NCBI GenBank assembly: GCA_030407085.1
Contig: CM059586.1
Location: 16,076,001 to 16,140,000 of the forward strand
DNA: 64,000 nt
Source of the DNA: Trichopria drosophilae
Lineage: Eukaryota > Arthropoda > Insecta > Hymenoptera > Diapriidae
Direction: 5' to 3'
In this document: piece by piece, positions 35,616-47,080 of the stretch
How positions within the stretch are numbered: position 1 is the first letter of the stretch
Layout: each line of letters starts with the position of its first letter
Notes under the pieces: model-generated
Told to the model about the DNA's origin: nothing
Database searches by the model: none
What the model saw: the letters and a program-made list of their open reading frames with translations, nothing else
Translations under genes and position numbers: made by a program

Positions 35616-36878
35616 TTAAATACATCCACAATCTAAGACCGCCATATCAGGGTAATTTTTCAACACGGCTTTATTTCCGTCATCCAAGTACAGTATGGAT
35701 ATTGAGCTGAGAGTGGTAGGTGCGCAACAAGCTTTTGGCACGAGACTGGGATTGGTTGAGTGTACGAGATTCTGGATAATAGCATGATTGGTTGAATTAA
35801 GATGATCAGAAAGGGGAAATGGGCAGTCTCCGTGACAGTAAAAGGCGTCGTATCCGGGAGGTGCGACGATCCAATCATTCCATCCGACTTCGGCAAAATC
35901 GACATAAAGCGGATGCCGCTGGCAATTTCTCCGACCATCTTTTCGACGATTTTTTCTCATAATAGCACGTCGATTACGTCGCTCTAACATTTTATCGGCA
36001 GTAGCCATTTCTTTACGACCGTCATCCATATAAGCATACAGCGTAGGTTGCACTCGCTTCCAACTTTCATGATCTTCATCAAGGCTGCGCCGTAATCTGA
36101 CGTGCTCTAATTTCTTAGTCTCTTCATCTCCTATAATATGAACGAGAAGCCCGTGGTTACCTTTATGAGCAACACCGCCATCTTTTGGTGAAAGCCAGCG
36201 TTCGACAGCAGGACGTACATCGAGGTTGATAGAATGGTTGCTTCGCACATCCACAACCTTGCTGTCAATTAATCGTAAAATGGGTTTAGTTTTGCCCCTG
36301 ATTCCTGGTTGCACAATGTCATGGACAGTGATTCGAACGAATTGTGGACCTTCTTTTGCCAGGTTAGGCCCTAGAGAGATCCGGGAGAGGCTTAACTCGG
36401 CCGCTTGGAGCCGTTCTTTCTTTGGCACCCGGCTTAGATCGAACTGCAATCTAAATCGGTGATAATGCGGAAACTTCTTATCAAGTTCACTTTCGATATG
36501 TACAAAGGACCGAACTGTATTTGCCGATTTTGCATGAATCCCTGGTCTGGCAATATCCGTAGTGCCCATGGAGTTTTGACGTTTGTATACCTGCTTGAGA
36601 ACCTCCGGAATGTGAGCATGTCCTTGAGGTCTAGGTCTGTTGGAAAATCCCAGGAGCGAAAGCAGATTAGCTTCGACTTTGGCGATGACTCGCTCTCGGT
36701 CGTCCATGCTGAAACCTCCGTCGCGCATGCCCTCCACGTTTCCCGTTTCTTGTTGACCTATGTTTGAATTCAAATTTGCACTCGAAATTGTTGAATCCGC
36801 CAGCTGCACACCAGTCACTACTATCAATGTCAACAACAGCAACATTTTCATCACCACATCAGTCACTAGCATTGACAT
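35616..36878 (-). CDS. dpp: Decapentaplegic (BMP2/4-type TGF-beta ligand), intronless
   Basis: A single frame of 420 residues from the ATG at 36878; an in-frame TGA lies upstream, so no longer start is possible without splicing. Residues 1-29 form a signal peptide with core [13 protein letters not shown] propeptide follows, then basic cleavage sites (RRSL, RRNRR, RRKDGRR). The last 102 residues are the cystine-knot domain with all seven cysteines: [47 protein letters not shown] and CGC. These match Dpp rather than Gbb or activins. The protein is secreted as a dimer, signals through type I/II serine-threonine kinase receptors to Mad, and patterns the dorsal axis and appendages. Odd points: no coding intron, and the C terminus reads DCGCI where BMPs usually have GCGCR. 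The fly gene has a coding intron, so this is either lineage intron loss or a retrocopy. Confidence 0.9.
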   Translation of the reverse strand: MSMLVTDVVMKMLLLLTLIVVTGVQLADSTISSANLNSNIGQQETGNVEGMRDGGFSMDDRERVIAKVEANLLSLLGFSNRPRPQGHAHIPEVLKQVYKRQNSMGTTDIARPGIHAKSANTVRSFVHIESELDKKFPHYHRFRLQFDLSRVPKKERLQAAELSLSRISLGPNLAKEGPQFVRITVHDIVQPGIRGKTKPILRLIDSKVVDVRSNHSINLDVRPAVERWLSPKDGGVAHKGNHGLLVHIIGDEETKKLEHVRLRRSLDEDHESWKRVQPTLYAYMDDGRKEMATADKMLERRNRRAIMRKNRRKDGRRNCQRHPLYVDFAEVGWNDWIVAPPGYDAFYCHGDCPFPLSDHLNSTNHAIIQNLVHSTNPSLVPKACCAPTTLSSISILYLDDGNKAVLKNYPDMAVLDCGCI

Positions 36879-37200
36879 GTCTTGTAAATCCAATATGGTT
36901 CCTATGTGTCACTATTTCACCAAGTCACTTTGACAGCGCAACCTGCGGACACTCACAATTCACAACACTTTGGACTCGGCGAATCCGGGAAAAATCGCGA
37001 GCGAAAAAATAACGAGAAACGTCTCTACATCTGAAGAGAACAGATTGGTCTTACCCATAATCGGAGAAACACTGAACTCACGTTGTAGTACACTTCAAAT
37101 CCACAGAATGTCTCACTTTTGTTCCAAGAACATCCGAACTTCCTAGACTCCTATTGTTCGATTTCCGAACTACCATGGAATGCAGTGTTTATCTTTCCAT
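36879..37200 (-). promoter_or_regulatory. 5' region of dpp
   Basis: Less AT-rich than the flanks, with no coding frame in phase with dpp. A donor-like GGTAAGACC on the minus strand near 37057 could end a 5' untranslated exon, but I found no convincing matching acceptor. Presumed leader or promoter DNA. Confidence 0.35.
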
Positions 37201-38194
37201 TCGTTAATTTGCTTCCTTGAAAAAGACCCTCGTTATCTCTGAAATTTAAACTCATCTTAATTTGTGTGTTTTTTCCCTACGAGTTTGTGTTACATTTCAT
37301 TCACTCATCAATTTTTTTATATTTTTTTTGTACAACATAGGTTTTTGAACTTTAATATTTTTTCTAATTAAAAATGTATGTTTATCTACTTTTTTTTGTA
37401 AAAATGTTTATTGCCATATCAAAATAAATTTCCGAATTACAAATTTGATGTATCAAAACATCGATAAAAGCTAAAAACCATTTTTCTATGTAAAAAATGG
37501 GTAATTATTAAATAAACTGAATCTTACCAGTCAACTAATATTTTGAATGTCGTTTTATAATTTCTTCTGTATTGATTAATCACTACTACTTGTTTATTGT
37601 TCTTAGTATAATTTAGACCTCTTGGTTTTTGTTAATATTTTTTATAACACATTATTTGGACCATGCATTTGAAACAAAAGTTACGACATGGATCTCAAGC
37701 AGTTGCATAATTAAATGAATTTGGAGGTCTTTTTAAAAGGCTACGGCGCGTGCCGGTGTGTCCTCTGTGACTTCCCACAGCTGATTCATTTTCTGTGACG
37801 AGAGAGTTTTTATGAAGACATTCTCGCATCGTTATCCAAGGAAAGGCAGGTATTGGAATCTTATGGAATTTTAATGTTCTATTCATCTTCCGGTACGTAA
37901 TTAAATCTATTAATTTACATTCTTGTCGATGGAGAAAACATTTTAAAATCATGTTTTATCATGTAAAGTTAACATTTATTTTTATTCTACGCGTAAAATT
38001 AATTTTCGTAATCGTAAATGACAAAATTCGATTAATTTGTTTTATAACAATTTTATTTACTTGGGTAAATAACAAAATAAATATGTTTGTAAATTATTAA
38101 CAATAAGAATATTTCAGATATTTAATTATAGCAAAATTCCTCCTCCGTAATTGTCAAACCACGTTTTCTCTTCTCCCTTTCACCTCTCTATAGG

Positions 38195-38335
38195 GAGTAC
38201 TTGTATTGCGCGCGCGCGGAATATCGCCTCCGGTGGTAAAGGTAACTGTCATCGTTTCATCTGTGCCGAGGATCGAGGATTTGAATCGGGCAGACAAGTT
38301 TCTCACACAAAAAAAGGAATGTTAAAAAACAAATT
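38195..38335 (+). repeat. tRNA-derived SINE-like sequence
   Basis: GCCTCCGGTGGTAAAGG resembles a pol III A box and GAGGATTTGAATCGGG a B box about 50 bases later, followed by an A-rich stretch. A GCGCGCGCG run precedes it. This arrangement is that of a tRNA-derived SINE. Confidence 0.4.
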
Positions 38336-38404
38336 TTAATTGTCACATTAATAGAAACGACGACTTTTTTTATCATTTTTAAATGTTTTAAAATTAAGAA
38401 TAAA

Positions 38405-38475
38405 CTAGAAAACATGGATGCGCGCGCCGCGACTTGAACCCGGGACCTTTCGAGTGCCAGTCGTACGCTAAGTTG
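38405..38475 (-). other. tRNA-like fragment
   Basis: On the minus strand TTAGCGTACGACTGG is followed by GGTCCCGGGTTCAAGTCG, an A-box-like and B-box/T-arm-like pair, then GCGCGCGC. The T stem is imperfect and no clean acceptor stem forms, so it is more likely a tRNA pseudogene or SINE head than a tRNA. Confidence 0.4.
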
Positions 38476-38928
38476 TTCAAAATATTAGTTCCGATAAATT
38501 CCATCCTTTTTCAACATAACCCACTTATACATTAATCAAATATAATTTGCATGTCAGCAATATTTTATTATTACTCTTCGAAAAATGATACCAAAATGCT
38601 ACCATATTGGGGCACCATTTTTATTCTGACGACAAGAGGAATCTAAATAAGTAGACGAACTATAGATTTTTACAACTATATTTTTATTATTATATGCATT
38701 AATATTATAAAGATATATATGTACGTGTTCAAAAATATAAACATTTTTATTCAAAATATTCTTTTATATCTTAAAGTATCTTTTTAATTTTTATTTGTAC
38801 TTTTCATTTTTGTTTTTTTATTGCTATTTAATTTTTTTATTTATAGTCATATTATATATTATTTATAGTCATTCCAAGGTTTTGGAACCCCCATTTCACT
38901 TCTCTGACCTGCAGATCGTAACATACAC

Positions 38929-39055
38929 GTAGAAAAATAATGTCAATAGTACAAATTATTTGTAAATTTAATAAAAATATATGTAAATTTAACAAATAAT
39001 TCTGCTATCATCCATTCTGTTAAATGTGGAGATGATATTTCTGCGTGTATAATAC
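38929..39055. mobile_element. Short MITE with ACACG(T/C)AGAAATA ends
   Basis: ACACGTAGAAAAATAATG at the left and ATATTTCTGCGTGT at the right are inverted. The interior has TTTAATAAAAATATATG-type repeats and TTTGTAAATTTAA / TAAATTTAACAAAT words. Related to the element at 5930. Confidence 0.45.
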
Positions 39056-39117
39056 ACCTGCATATGTTGATGCTCATATTGGTGCAACATGTAATGATGA
39101 GCAACACCTTGGTTATG

Positions 39118-40896
39118 TCAAACGCAGTCTTCGGAGGACATGAGCAATGGATTCACATATTCAAAGCCCTCGAACTCGCTTTGATCGATTTTGTTGATGA
39201 TCTTTGGATCATCCGGCGTGAAACGCACCAACTCATTCGTGAATTCAGAGGGAAAATTTGTCAAGTCCCGATCAGAATCCATAGGCGGTGTGTAAGGAGG
39301 TATGACCTGTTTCCGTTCCAACAATACCCAATCAAGTGGTTTAAAAAATGGATGCGAGACGATCTGGTAGAAAGCAGTGGGACTTTGATCACAACCCAAC
39401 CTCTCAAGTGGATCTTTGGTGAGGAAGCCCTTCAACACAGAAGCTGCTTTTACAGATAACGTTCGCGGAATACGAATCGTCTTCTCCAGAATCATTTGAA
39501 ATAGGTAGTCCTCGGTTTTTTGGTCCGGATTTTCAGACATGCTGACAACGTCGAAGGGGCTTCTTCCAGCCAGCATCTCGAAAAGGAGTACTCCTAATGC
39601 CCACCAGTCTACAGAAAAGCCATAGTCTTCACCTCGCAGGATCTCCGGAGCTATGTAGTTTGGTGTACCGCAGAAAGTGCCGGTAGTATCCCCCTCTTTC
39701 ATGCCCTCTTTGCACAGCCCATAGTCCGTAAGCTTCACATGACCTTCGAGATCTAGAAGTACGTTGTCCAGCTTCAAGTCCCGATAAATGATTCCTCTTT
39801 TGTGCAAAAAGTTGAGTGCAATGCTGATTTCGGCCGCATAAAAGCGCGCGTGCTCTTCTGGAAGATGGCTACGTCTTTGCATATGATACATAAGGTCTCC
39901 TCCATGCACAAATTCAATGACAAAAAATAGCCGCGACATCGTCTGGAAACAGGAATGGAGACCAACTAGAAACGGATGATTCGAAACCGTTTCAAAAACG
40001 TGCTTTTCCGTTTGGACCCAATCAATGTCCTCATCATCGGTGATTAAGGTCTTCTTTATGACCTTCATCGCGTAAATTCGCTTCGTGCGTTTCTGTTCTA
40101 CCATAAGAACTTTCGCGTATGACCCTCGACCAACCACTCGAATCAGCTCAAAATCCTTAAGCGAACACGAATGCTGCATATACCCTGAGCCGTAGGCGCC
40201 TCCAATTTCGTCAAGGGCCACTTCTTCATCTTCACCACGTGATCCGCTTTTGATCTCATCGATTGATCTTCTGTCGGGTCTAAGTGACAATTTACTGAGA
40301 TCGTCACCATTCCTGTCTGTCTGGTTTTTGCAGGGGGAAAGCTGTTGTTGTTCGCTAAGACAAGGCCTTCGTACTACTTTGTGACACTTTTTGTGGACAA
40401 AGAGCTTGCAATGGATACACTTAAAACCTTGTCGTCCCAGTCCCCAAATGCGGTCTTGACAAAAAGCACAAAACGCTCGTTTGTTAAAACGCTTTGCTTG
40501 GAATAAGTGGCCATTCACGCGATGCAATTTCCTCCATCGTCGAGCTCCTCGTCTATAAATGTTCCGATCTTCTCCAACGCATGGCAATCCTGGAGCTAGT
40601 GGCACACTCGGAAATACGTATAATCTAAGTTCAGAATCCTTATCCAGCTCGTACAATCGAAAAGCTTCGTTCAGTTCTTCTTGAGATGCTATTCTGCACG
40701 GGTCACCTTCGTCATCGATCCATTTTATTGTGAACTGCATCGAACTCGAGTCATTAGCTCCAAAGCCACAAATTATTCTTATCTCCTGTCGAAAACTGTC
40801 CAACGAGATGCCTGGAGTTATGTACGTAATTTGTACCTCATTATTGTAAACGATTTTCACTCGTACACTGTCTTCTATGGTCGTTTCAATGGACAT
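39118..40896 (-). CDS. aPKC: Atypical protein kinase C, intronless, full length
   Basis: 592 residues from a true ATG in one unbroken frame. Order: PB1 domain (about 10-95, with the acidic WIDDEGDPC stretch for Par6 binding); pseudosubstrate [10 protein letters not shown] (115-124); one C1 zinc finger (H130, C143, C146, C160, C163, H168, C171, C179); kinase domain (about 249-517) and AGC tail ending [11 protein letters not shown] then SSEDCV. Catalytic parts are intact: GRGSYAKV, K278, [11 protein letters not shown] (the usual aPKC variant of DFG), and TFCGTPNY with the PDK1 site T407. The tail carries the acidic EFEGFEY instead of a phosphorylated hydrophobic site, as in all aPKCs. It would act with Par6/Par3 in cell polarity. 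aPKC genes of other animals have many exons, so absence of any intron points to a retrogene that has kept its function. A spliced parent gene elsewhere is predicted but not seen here. Confidence 0.93.
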   Translation of the reverse strand: MSIETTIEDSVRVKIVYNNEVQITYITPGISLDSFRQEIRIICGFGANDSSSMQFTIKWIDDEGDPCRIASQEELNEAFRLYELDKDSELRLYVFPSVPLAPGLPCVGEDRNIYRRGARRWRKLHRVNGHLFQAKRFNKRAFCAFCQDRIWGLGRQGFKCIHCKLFVHKKCHKVVRRPCLSEQQQLSPCKNQTDRNGDDLSKLSLRPDRRSIDEIKSGSRGEDEEVALDEIGGAYGSGYMQHSCSLKDFELIRVVGRGSYAKVLMVEQKRTKRIYAMKVIKKTLITDDEDIDWVQTEKHVFETVSNHPFLVGLHSCFQTMSRLFFVIEFVHGGDLMYHMQRRSHLPEEHARFYAAEISIALNFLHKRGIIYRDLKLDNVLLDLEGHVKLTDYGLCKEGMKEGDTTGTFCGTPNYIAPEILRGEDYGFSVDWWALGVLLFEMLAGRSPFDVVSMSENPDQKTEDYLFQMILEKTIRIPRTLSVKAASVLKGFLTKDPLERLGCDQSPTAFYQIVSHPFFKPLDWVLLERKQVIPPYTPPMDSDRDLTNFPSEFTNELVRFTPDDPKIINKIDQSEFEGFEYVNPLLMSSEDCV

Positions 40897-41085
40897 GCTT
40901 GCTATCTGACGTTACGGTGCTTTGTTCTGTTCTTAAATGTGATGATCTACAGGTACAAAAATACTGCTTGTTATACGGTAATTAGTCTTCACAAAACTAA
41001 AGACAAACTGACGAACACGTTACAACAATAAGTTGTCACATACTGAACTCTCGTCGTTACATACAGTACACATTTAACCCATTAA

Positions 41086-41326
41086 CCCCTTGACAGTGAC
41101 GACGGGTATACCCAACCAAATTTCAGAAACTTTGTTATTTTTTCCTACGAATTCCAGTAAATATAAAGAAAAACTGCAAGAGATATTTTTTGTTAAAAAT
41201 TTTGCGCAGAATACGATAGTATTTTGGTATTTGTGACAATTTTAAATACACTGCTGCTATAGCCGGCATGGGCATTCTTGGCCACTTACATTTTTGCGGC
41301 TATAGCCGTCATACACTCTCAAGGGG
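41086..41326. mobile_element. TTAA-flanked MITE nested in the foldback terminal repeat
   Basis: It begins CCCCTTGACAGTGACG and ends CACTCTCAAGGGG, flanked by TTAA (41082-41085 and 41327-41330). Inside, a near-palindromic GCTATAGCCG word occurs twice. It sits exactly within a TTAA of the terminal repeat of the host element at 41078. Removing it rejoins that repeat. Confidence 0.8.
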
Positions 41327-42334
41327 TTAACGTCCAAGATGATGAGATTTTTAGCTCATTTTCAAAGCTGTCTAGCAAATCGAAAAATGAAAATATCATA
41401 ATGATAACAACTCACTTTACTAATTTTGGGTATACTCTATCGATTGAGATATTATATATCTCAAAATTGCGATTGAGTTCCATTCAGTTTCTCCTATTAA
41501 AAATGGCGGAAAAGTGTGAACATTTCTAAAAGTACGTGATTTTCCTAAATATTTCTGAAATAAATCGACATTAATCAAAATCGTTCTCTTAAGATGAAAA
41601 ATTTCGATTTTATTAAATATTCATGGTCACTTTTTAAAATATTTGACGATGTTAATAATGGCGGATTCATTTACAAAACGACCAAGAAGTCTTTTTCACG
41701 GAAATTTTACGTAGAATATGATACGATTTTTTTATTCGAAAATAATGTCATTTCCAATATTCCACCCGCCATTTTGGATTTCGAAAATTCCTCAATATAT
41801 TTCGATTCAATATAAACCAAAACATAAAGAAATGCAATAAAATAAAGCACCGAAACATTTACCGACGAGGCTTTGAAAAATCTCATTATTTTTTCATTTC
41901 CAAGCGCACCACATTGAATCTGCCATTACTAACATCGTCAAATACATTAAAAAGTGACCATTAATATTTAATAAATCGAAATTTAACATTTTAAGAACAA
42001 AATTTACATTGATGACGATTTATTTCACAAATATTTAGGAAAAACACGTATTTTTTTTAATTTTTACACTTTTCCGCAATTTTTAATAGAATAAATTGAA
42101 TAGCGTTCAATAACAAAATGTTCTCCTTAAACTGAAACTTATTTTCCACGTTTCTCCATAGTTTGAAATGTATTGCCATCCATTATACATTTGTAAAAAA
42201 TTGTCCGATTTTTCGGTACTTTTCCAGATAAAATCCGCCATATTGTTTTTCTGCGGCAAGGAAACACAATTTTCACCCCATTAATCAATAGAGCATACCC
42301 AAAAATAGTAAAATAAGTTGGTTTCATTATGATA

Positions 42335-43068
42335 CAGTAGAACTTCACTTTATTGTCCTTCACTTTTTTAACGCCTTCACATTATTAGCGAGATTCCCTT
42401 CACGTATTTAGCGCAGGTAAGGTTATTTCTCCTTCCCTCTGTCGTAATTCCAGAGTCGTGCCCATTGCGACCGGCGTGAAGTTGGCCCGGCAGTATAAAA
42501 TAGAGCAACAAACGACAGCTTAAAAAATTGCTCCATCCAAACAACTTAATTGTAAAAAATGCTCCCTTATACTTTTTGTAAACAAATAAAAACGATTTTT
42601 CAATAAAATCGTCGATAATTTTACATCCAATTGAAATTTTGTAATGTTTAAGTTACGAAATTAAAGCTCTCAATTTGCTCCGTCCATTAAGCTTAATTAT
42701 AATTTAAGAGCAGTAATATTTTATTTTAAAAAATTGATTTTTGATCAAAACTTGAGGATTTTTTTGCGCATGCGCCACACAGTACCTTGGTAGAGACACT
42801 TTACAAAATGTCCCCGTACATAGGATAACTCGTTTTTATTTATTTACAGAAAAAGTATAAGGGAGCATTTTTTACAATTAAGTTGTTTGAATAGAGCAAA
42901 TTGGGAGCAATTTTTTAAGTTGTCGTTTGTTGCTCTATTTTATACTTCCGGGCCAATTTCACGCCGGTCCCATTGTGTCGACTGGAAGATGCGCAAGAAA
43001 CGATGCTCATTTGTCAGACAATAAAGTGAAAGGCAAAACCACGAGGACAATAAAGTGAAGTTCTACCG
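42335..43068. mobile_element. TA-flanked CAGTAGAACTTCACTTTATTGTCC element, 734 bp
   Basis: The first bases CAGTAGAACTTCACTTTATT are mirrored by AATAAAGTGAAGTTCTACCG at the right, with TA on both sides (42333-42334, 43069-43070). A long inner inverted repeat follows (CGGCGTGAAGTTGGCCCGG, then AAATAGAGCAACAAACGACA and its complement). A second inner pair is built on TAAAAAATGCTCCCTTATAC. It is inserted in the foldback at 41078. Confidence 0.8.
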
Positions 43069-43145
43069 TATTTTCAATTTTCGATTTACTAGAGAGCTTT
43101 GAAAATGAGCTAACAATCTCGTCGTCTTGGACGTTAATAAGTTAA

Positions 43146-44134
43146 CCCTTTGAAGCACGGTGGTTCTCTCAGAGACCACCTTTTCTGCCAGATAATTTCA
43201 TTTATAAAAATTCAATTTTGAGGTATTTAAAACTATTGGTTTGTTCTTTTAGTAGCTAAGGTATTTGTCAACAATATTATAGTATTAATATTCAAATTTC
43301 ATTTGTTGTAAAAGTGTTATAAATAAACAAACACTAAAAAAAATGCAGTTAAAAAAAAAGCGTTTTCCAGCTTATTACAGTTTCGATTTTTATAGCAATT
43401 TTTACTAAGGGGGTTTTATGGTCGCTGGTGACGAATCCATGGTCAGATTTCCAAAATTCAAAATGGCGAATTCAAAATGGCAGTACACAAATTTTTAAAA
43501 TATGTATTTATGCTTGGAAACGTTTATTCGGAGATTTTTGGGGCAATGCGCAATATGTATTTAATTTTGAGAACTTTGAGATGGCAGATTCAAAATTTGC
43601 TAAAACTATTTTTGAAGATTTCTGATTTTAAGAAATACTAAAATTTAGATAAAAAATTGTACATTAGATATTGCCGACTGTGACTGCTTACCCTTGGCAT
43701 AACCCAGAGTTAACGATGATGACGTAGTAAGCTTGTAGCTCCACTTTTTTTATACCTTTTTTGCTTTTTTTTTTATCCTCCTTTTGTTTTTGATTCTTGG
43801 CCGTAAAATTGTATGGCCTCGTAAAGATTGTGCAGCCTCGAACAGGTTTCAGGGCTCCAATCTTTACTCAGGCCCTGAAATTCTAATCTTGGATCCGACA
43901 TTTTGAATATTGGAAATCCGACGCCACATTCGTAATCAGCGACCCCGAAAACCCTCCCGAGTTCCCAATTTCATCTGGATAAAGCAACCTTTTCGTAATT
44001 TGGTCCGCAATCTTGGATTCGCCATTTTGAATTTTGAAAGTCCGTGCTCATATTCGTAATCAGCGACCCCGAAAACACCCGAGTAATAAATTCCAACAAT
44101 TTTCCATGTAAAGAAAAATGTATGCTTCAAAGGG
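43146..44134. mobile_element. TTAA-flanked element, CCCTTTGAAGCA ends
   Basis: The 12-base inverted ends CCCTTTGAAGCA / TGCTTCAAAGGG lie directly inside TTAA at 43142-43145 and 44135-44138. It therefore shares its left TTAA with the foldback before it. The interior has several GGCGGATTC-type motif blocks and two copies of 'tcgtaatcagcgaccccgaaaac'. A small hairpin GGTGGTTCTCTCAGAGACCACC-like lies by the left end. 989 bp, no transposase frame. Confidence 0.75.
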
Positions 44135-44501
44135 TTAAAGATGATTTCGCTATGGTTGTGAGAAGACTAGAGCGTCTCGGACTCGTAACGGACGATTTGG
44201 GAACTACCATTGGACTGTCGATCAACCCGCCGTTTCTATTCATTTTAAAATAGTTTTATTTATACTAAATTTTATTCAATTATTAAATTTATATTTGTTT
44301 TTAAAATTCTAGTTAAAACGTATAGTCCACATTAACATTAATTATTTCCCATTAATTGTAATAAATATTATTGTTTTTATTTCGCGTATTTTATCAAATA
44401 CTTTTCTTACTTCAAGGTTTATTTCTTTGTTTATTACAAATATTAGATGTAAGTTGACATGTAGTCTTAAACCGGTTTCATTCGATTTAACTCGCAATTA
44501 A

Positions 44502-45527
44502 CCCGTTTCCGCCCAAAATGCCGTAAATTTCACTACATTTTAATCGTCACTTTTCTTATAGAAACTAACGATGAATAATTCTGAATATTTAGATTCTATA
44601 TTTTTCAACCCTCCTCTTTCCGAATCCGAAGTCCGTTTATCGCTAGGAGCAGCCATTTTTTAAATATGGCGGCGAAAAGGCAAAAAAATAGAGAAAATTT
44701 AGATTTTTGGACCCTCGAGCAACCATTTTCATTTCGGACATGCAACGTTTTGTATTTTCGCCCGCCATTTTGGGTCCGTCATTTTGAATTATGAAAATCA
44801 ATTGTCATAATCGTAATCTGCGACCTCGAAAACCCCCTAGTAGTCAGTTTCATCTGGATCGAGAAATTTTTTTGAATTTCAGTCGGCCATCTTGGAACCG
44901 CCATTTTGAATTTCGAGTATTAGATAGCAGATACTGTTACATATGATTGCATAAATCAATAATAAGTGTACCGCAATATTTTTAAATAGCTAATCATGTC
45001 GGAAATGCTATAAAAACACAAAATTCGGCGAAAAATCCGCCATCTTGGATCGCCATCTTATATTTCGCATATCTGATCATGTCAACTTTTAGTCAAACTT
45101 ATTATGCCACCAGATCCAGGTCTTTGGAATGATCGGTCAGCGCGAATCTATAGTAGGACCTCTCTTATTCTAATTTTCCCCTTACCCCCACTTACTTTGC
45201 TTGCGAGCTTGTGATTCGTGGACAATATTTTTCGTTAACTTTTCGTGTGATAGAGGGAGAAGACTTGTGAGGGAACGATTAGAATAAGAGAGGTCCTGCT
45301 GTATTAAAAAAACATGAAAAATCGATCCAAAAATCGAAATTTTCTCTATTTTTTGCCTTTTCGCCGCCATATTTAAAAAATGGCAGCAAAAAACGGACTT
45401 CGGTTTCGGAAAGAGGAGGATTGAAAACTATAAAATCTAAATATTCAGAATTATTCATTGTCAGTTTCTATAAAAACAGTGACGATTAAAATGTAGTGAA
45501 ATTTACGGCATTTTGGGTGAAAACGGG
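44502..45527. mobile_element. TTAA-type foldback, CCCGTTTCCGCCCAAAATGCCG ends
   Basis: TTAA precedes (44498-44501) and TCAA, one change from TTAA, follows (45528-45531). Arms of more than 110 bp match in inverted form: CCCAAAATGCCGTAAATTTC / GAAATTTACGGCATTTTGGG and AATAATTCTGAATATTTAGA. The centre holds GGCGGATCC-type blocks and a nested TA-flanked MITE (45151-45301). Confidence 0.75.
45151..45301. mobile_element. TA-flanked MITE, GGACCTCTCTTATTCTAATT family
   Basis: TAGTAGGACCTCTCTTATTC at the left is mirrored by GAATAAGAGAGGTCCTGCTG at the right, with TA at 45149-45150 and 45302-45303. Same family as 55074-55290. Nested in the foldback at 44502. Confidence 0.85.
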
Positions 45528-45933
45528 TCAATTACAATTATAAGTATTCCAACATGCAAAACCAAAAAAAATGTTGATTTTAAACTTACCTTTTTTTCAG
45601 CTACATTCGCGATAAAAGATGAGAGATAAGAAAACTCGATTAAACTGTTAACATAACCTCAAAACTAGAAAAACGAGATTACATAATGTATGTAAATGAA
45701 AAAGTTATTAAATTCTGTTTATCCCATGTGTTGAAAAATATGGTACAGTATCGATTATTTTCGATACGAGATAACCAAAGTCGATTGTTCGATACGACCT
45801 ATCGATTTTATCGAAACGACTTCACGTGCTTCCGCAAACTTTTTTATAATCCCGATTTTTCGGTCTAAGTTAATTTAAAACAATTTACAATAAGTTTTAT
45901 ATTGTTCGTATCAGAATTGTGAGGTTATAAATA

Positions 45934-46375
45934 ATGGATTCGATACAAGGTGGAAGTTTAACGGGAGCTCAAAAAGATGAACTTATGGAACAGGTTAAAC
46001 AAGAAATCGCCGTAGCGAATTTCCAGGAATTGCTGACTGTAAGGAATTGCATAATTCTTCATTTCAAGTGTTCAAAAATCTAACAAAGTATTTTTTATAC
46101 CTCAGAGAAGTCACTTAGTTTCGTTCTTACAGAAAATGACGGAGAAGTGCTTCAAAAAGTGCATCCAAAGGCCCGGCACTTCGTTGGACAACTCCGAACA
46201 AGTAAGATTTTTTTTACTAAATGTTCGCTAAACATCTTTATACGTTTAATTAAAAAAACATGTAAATTATTTTTAGAAATGCGTCGCCATGTGCATGGAT
46301 CGTTTTATGGACGCTTACAACATTGTATCGAAAGCGTACAGCGTCCGGATACAGAGAGAACGCAACCGAATGTAA
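45934..46375 (+). CDS. Tim13: Mitochondrial import inner membrane translocase subunit Tim13
   Basis: Three exons, 45934-46038, 46133-46201 and 46277-46375, give 90 residues, typical for small Tims. The twin Cx3C motif is complete: CFKKC and CVAMC, spaced by 15 residues, which form two disulfides in the intermembrane space. The stretches [22 protein letters not shown] and [11 protein letters not shown] identify Tim13 rather than Tim8, 9 or 10. With Tim8 it forms a hexamer that chaperones hydrophobic precursors from the outer-membrane pore to the inner membrane. It has no cleavable presequence, as expected. Splice sites are canonical (donors GTAAGG and GTAAGA) and both introns are under 100 bases. 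It is transcribed towards the FOP gene at 49871. Confidence 0.95.
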
Positions 46376-47076
46376 ATACTTTTGCCAATCGTTTTAGTCG
46401 CAATGTGAACTTGTCGATTGATGAAGAATCTTCGTTCAGCGTCTTTGATTCTTGTTATATCTCGAAGCTATTGGAACTTTCCGAATAAGGACTGTTGTAT
46501 CGTATGAAGAATTCAACTGTACATTTGCATTCATGTAAATACATTTCTTTTTATTTATAAACCCATGCAGTATTCTTAGTTTCCGACAATTATTGACGGC
46601 TAAGTCTAAGTACATTGTTTTAATGACTTTACAAATTGTACATCGAATTTCACACATCTTGGTTTCACTCGCATACAGTAAAAGCTTAGAAATATTCGCC
46701 TTTTAACAGCTCGTAATTTACCTTAAGGTTTTGTTTTCGATGTCGCTATCAGAGCGTTCGTTCGAGTGAAAAAGGTAAGTCTTTAAACCTGTTTCGAGGA
46801 TCGACTCTTACAGAAAATGTGATCAGTGCGAAAAGAAATCTTTATAAAATAAATAACACGTAAATGACGCTTCGATTACGTCACACGTTCGACACAAGGA
46901 TCAATTATAAATAAAAACGTAGGTTTTTTCTGTTAAAACTTACGATTCGCAGTGTTAATTTGCATCTTTACAATTATATTCATACACGCTAAAAGGCACG
47001 ACATAGCTACCAATATTTCAACGTGGTTACAAAGTGATCCGTCCTTGCGAATCGCATTGGCAAGCGACGACATTGT
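46376..47076. other. 3' flank of Tim13, no gene
   Basis: AT-rich 3' sequence. Around 46740-46775 a less AT-rich patch ends in AAAAAGGTAAGTC, which looks like a splice donor and could close an untranslated first exon of an unseen plus-strand gene. No coding exon follows in the window that I can link to it. Confidence 0.35.
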
Positions 47077-47080
47077 TTAA

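Larger units (their letters stand above)
37201..39117. other. Intergenic DNA between dpp and aPKC
   Basis: AT-rich with no protein gene. It holds two tRNA/SINE-like pieces, one solo GCCATTTT motif near 38600, and an ACACG(T)AGAAAAAT-ended short element at about 38929-39055. Confidence 0.5.
41078..43141. mobile_element. TTAA foldback with two other elements nested in it
   Basis: TTAA at 41074-41077 and 43142-43145. The left end CCCATTAACGTCCAAGATGATGAGATTTTTAGCTC (interrupted after CCCATTAA by the element at 41086) is mirrored at the right by GAGCTAACAATCTC, then GTCGTCTTGGACG, then TTAATAAG. A second inverted pair lies inside at about 41560-41690 and 41920-42050. The end is close to that of the element at 47081 (CCCATTAACGTCAAGACGG). 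No coding frame. Confidence 0.75.

Noticed and set aside
36879..36893. Five extra N-terminal codons for dpp
   Set aside because: They would need a TTG start. The first ATG (36878) fits the signal peptide and an in-frame stop lies upstream.
46740..46785. Possible first exon and donor (AAAAAGGTAAGT) of an unknown plus-strand gene
   Set aside because: No downstream coding exon could be linked to it before the foldback or the convergent FOP gene.
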